Assembly (NCBI GenBank): GCA_038093515.1
Contig: JBBPSI010000362.1
Location: forward strand, 1-18,795
Length of the DNA stretch: 18,795 nt
Source: Butyriboletus loyo
Taxonomy: Eukaryota > Basidiomycota > Agaricomycetes > Boletales > Boletaceae
Direction: 5' to 3'
The notes under the pieces are model-generated. The model ran no database searches, was not told the DNA's origin, and saw nothing but the letters and a program-made list of their open reading frames with translations. Below are positions 16,386 through 18,795 of the stretch, in pieces. Position numbers and translations under genes: made by a program. Position 1 is the first letter of the stretch. Each line of letters starts with the position of its first letter.

Positions 16386-16705
16386 CCAACGTTTGCTTTT
16401 CTTGAAAGTATTGTCGATAGAAAGGGTCCGCAGTTATGCACAGCAGACCATTTCCCTGGCGTGTAACGTTTATCAGCGTCTGGTCAGAATTCTCCATGGT
16501 CAAGATTCAGATGCGTATCAATACCAAGCTCCCAACAGCTCTTGACAAAGTTAACACCCTGCTATTCGTCGGTAATCAAAGGCGACCTGCAGTCTTTGAT
16601 GATGGGAACGATTCGCTCCAACAACCAACGTCTATCCTCCGAGCGTTTGACTATCGTTCTGTCGTACATGACTCTATGTTGAACGATATATATACTTGGT
16701 GCTAT
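16386..16705. other. Gap between element C remnant and the NADH pyrophosphatase stop
   Basis: No convincing gene. It probably contains the 3' untranslated region of the minus-strand gene and the junction with the retroelement cluster. The + strand frame from 16436 is a shadow running into the gene. Confidence 0.5.
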
Positions 16706-18356
<1,651 letters not shown>

Positions 18357-18445
18357 CTTGTTCGAGATCCTACGAAGGAGGTGTCTGTTGCTGCCAACAC
18401 AAGACGCTGTGAACTTGCCCGGCAGCAACGCCATGCTAGCGTAGG

Positions 18446-18454
18446 TATTATATA
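18446..18454 (-). promoter_or_regulatory. Possible TATA box of the NADH pyrophosphatase gene
   Basis: On the minus strand TATATAATA lies about 90 bp before the ATG at 18356. Position and sequence suit a TATA element, but nothing else supports it. Confidence 0.35.
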
Positions 18455-18795
18455 CGTCTTTTTAAACGACATCCCACACTCACGACTGTGGTCAGCAGCT
18501 CAGTTATTTTGGTCGTGACGAGCCACGGCGGTCACCGGGTCTTCCGTGAGGATGAAAAGGCGGAAGAAAGCGGCGATGCGCGTATAGCTACAGACTGTGG
18601 TCGGTAACGAGGTGTAGAGGGAACGACAGTTGCTCGCGACCGTTCTTTACCCCGCAGTCGTCACCAGAGAACGGATCTACGAATTCGACTTTCTTCCCTT
18701 CACTCCCATTGGGCAGGGATCATTATCATTCTTCCCGAACTGACCCGATTTTCCCGTCACCGGATCTTCAGAATTTGGATGTCGTATCCAAACCG
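18455..18795. other. Upstream region of the NADH pyrophosphatase gene
   Basis: No supported gene. Open frames are short and not protein-like. It is likely 5' intergenic DNA, perhaps shared with a gene beyond the right edge. Confidence 0.4.

Overview
The window looks like fungal nuclear DNA, most likely a mushroom-forming basidiomycete. The one host gene, at the right end, has seven exons and six introns of 49-76 bp. The rest is a nest of Ty3/gypsy chromodomain retrotransposons (chromoviruses). All calls come from reading the sequence by hand; no database search was run.

Layout. (1) The outermost layer, element C, is an old decayed gypsy pol on the + strand, seen at 1-1128, 15085-15606 and 16108-16385. 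Its three pieces join in frame once the insertions are taken out. (2) Element A (1129-15084) is inserted in C's integrase. It has 427-bp LTRs that differ at 5 sites and a perfect 5-bp target duplication (CAATC). It carries a broken gag-pol (about 1959-6653) and an extra ORF after pol with three zinc knuckles. (3) An inverted, truncated LTR of an A-like element (4891-5189) sits inside A's pol and replaces about 145 bp of it. (4) Element B (6912-13765) is inserted in A's extra 3' ORF. It has LTRs of about 820 bp and one open frame of 1692 codons, with protease, RT, RNase H, integrase and chromodomain. Where Gag should be it has an unfamiliar basic, repeat-bearing region of about 500 residues. 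(5) A 496-bp solo LTR (15607-16102) with a perfect CATCT duplication interrupts C further right.

On the minus strand, 16706-18356, is a Nudix NADH pyrophosphatase gene (NPY1/NUDT12 type). It is apparently intact, and its stop codon lies about 320 bp from the last recognisable retroelement sequence.

The most interesting signals are: a covarying 10-nt complementarity between the predicted mRNA 5' end and the primer-binding site in both A and B (self-primed reverse transcription); the Gag-less, repeat-bearing N-terminus of B; the zinc-knuckle ORF downstream of pol in A; and the conflict between nesting order and LTR divergence for B, which also has no target duplication.
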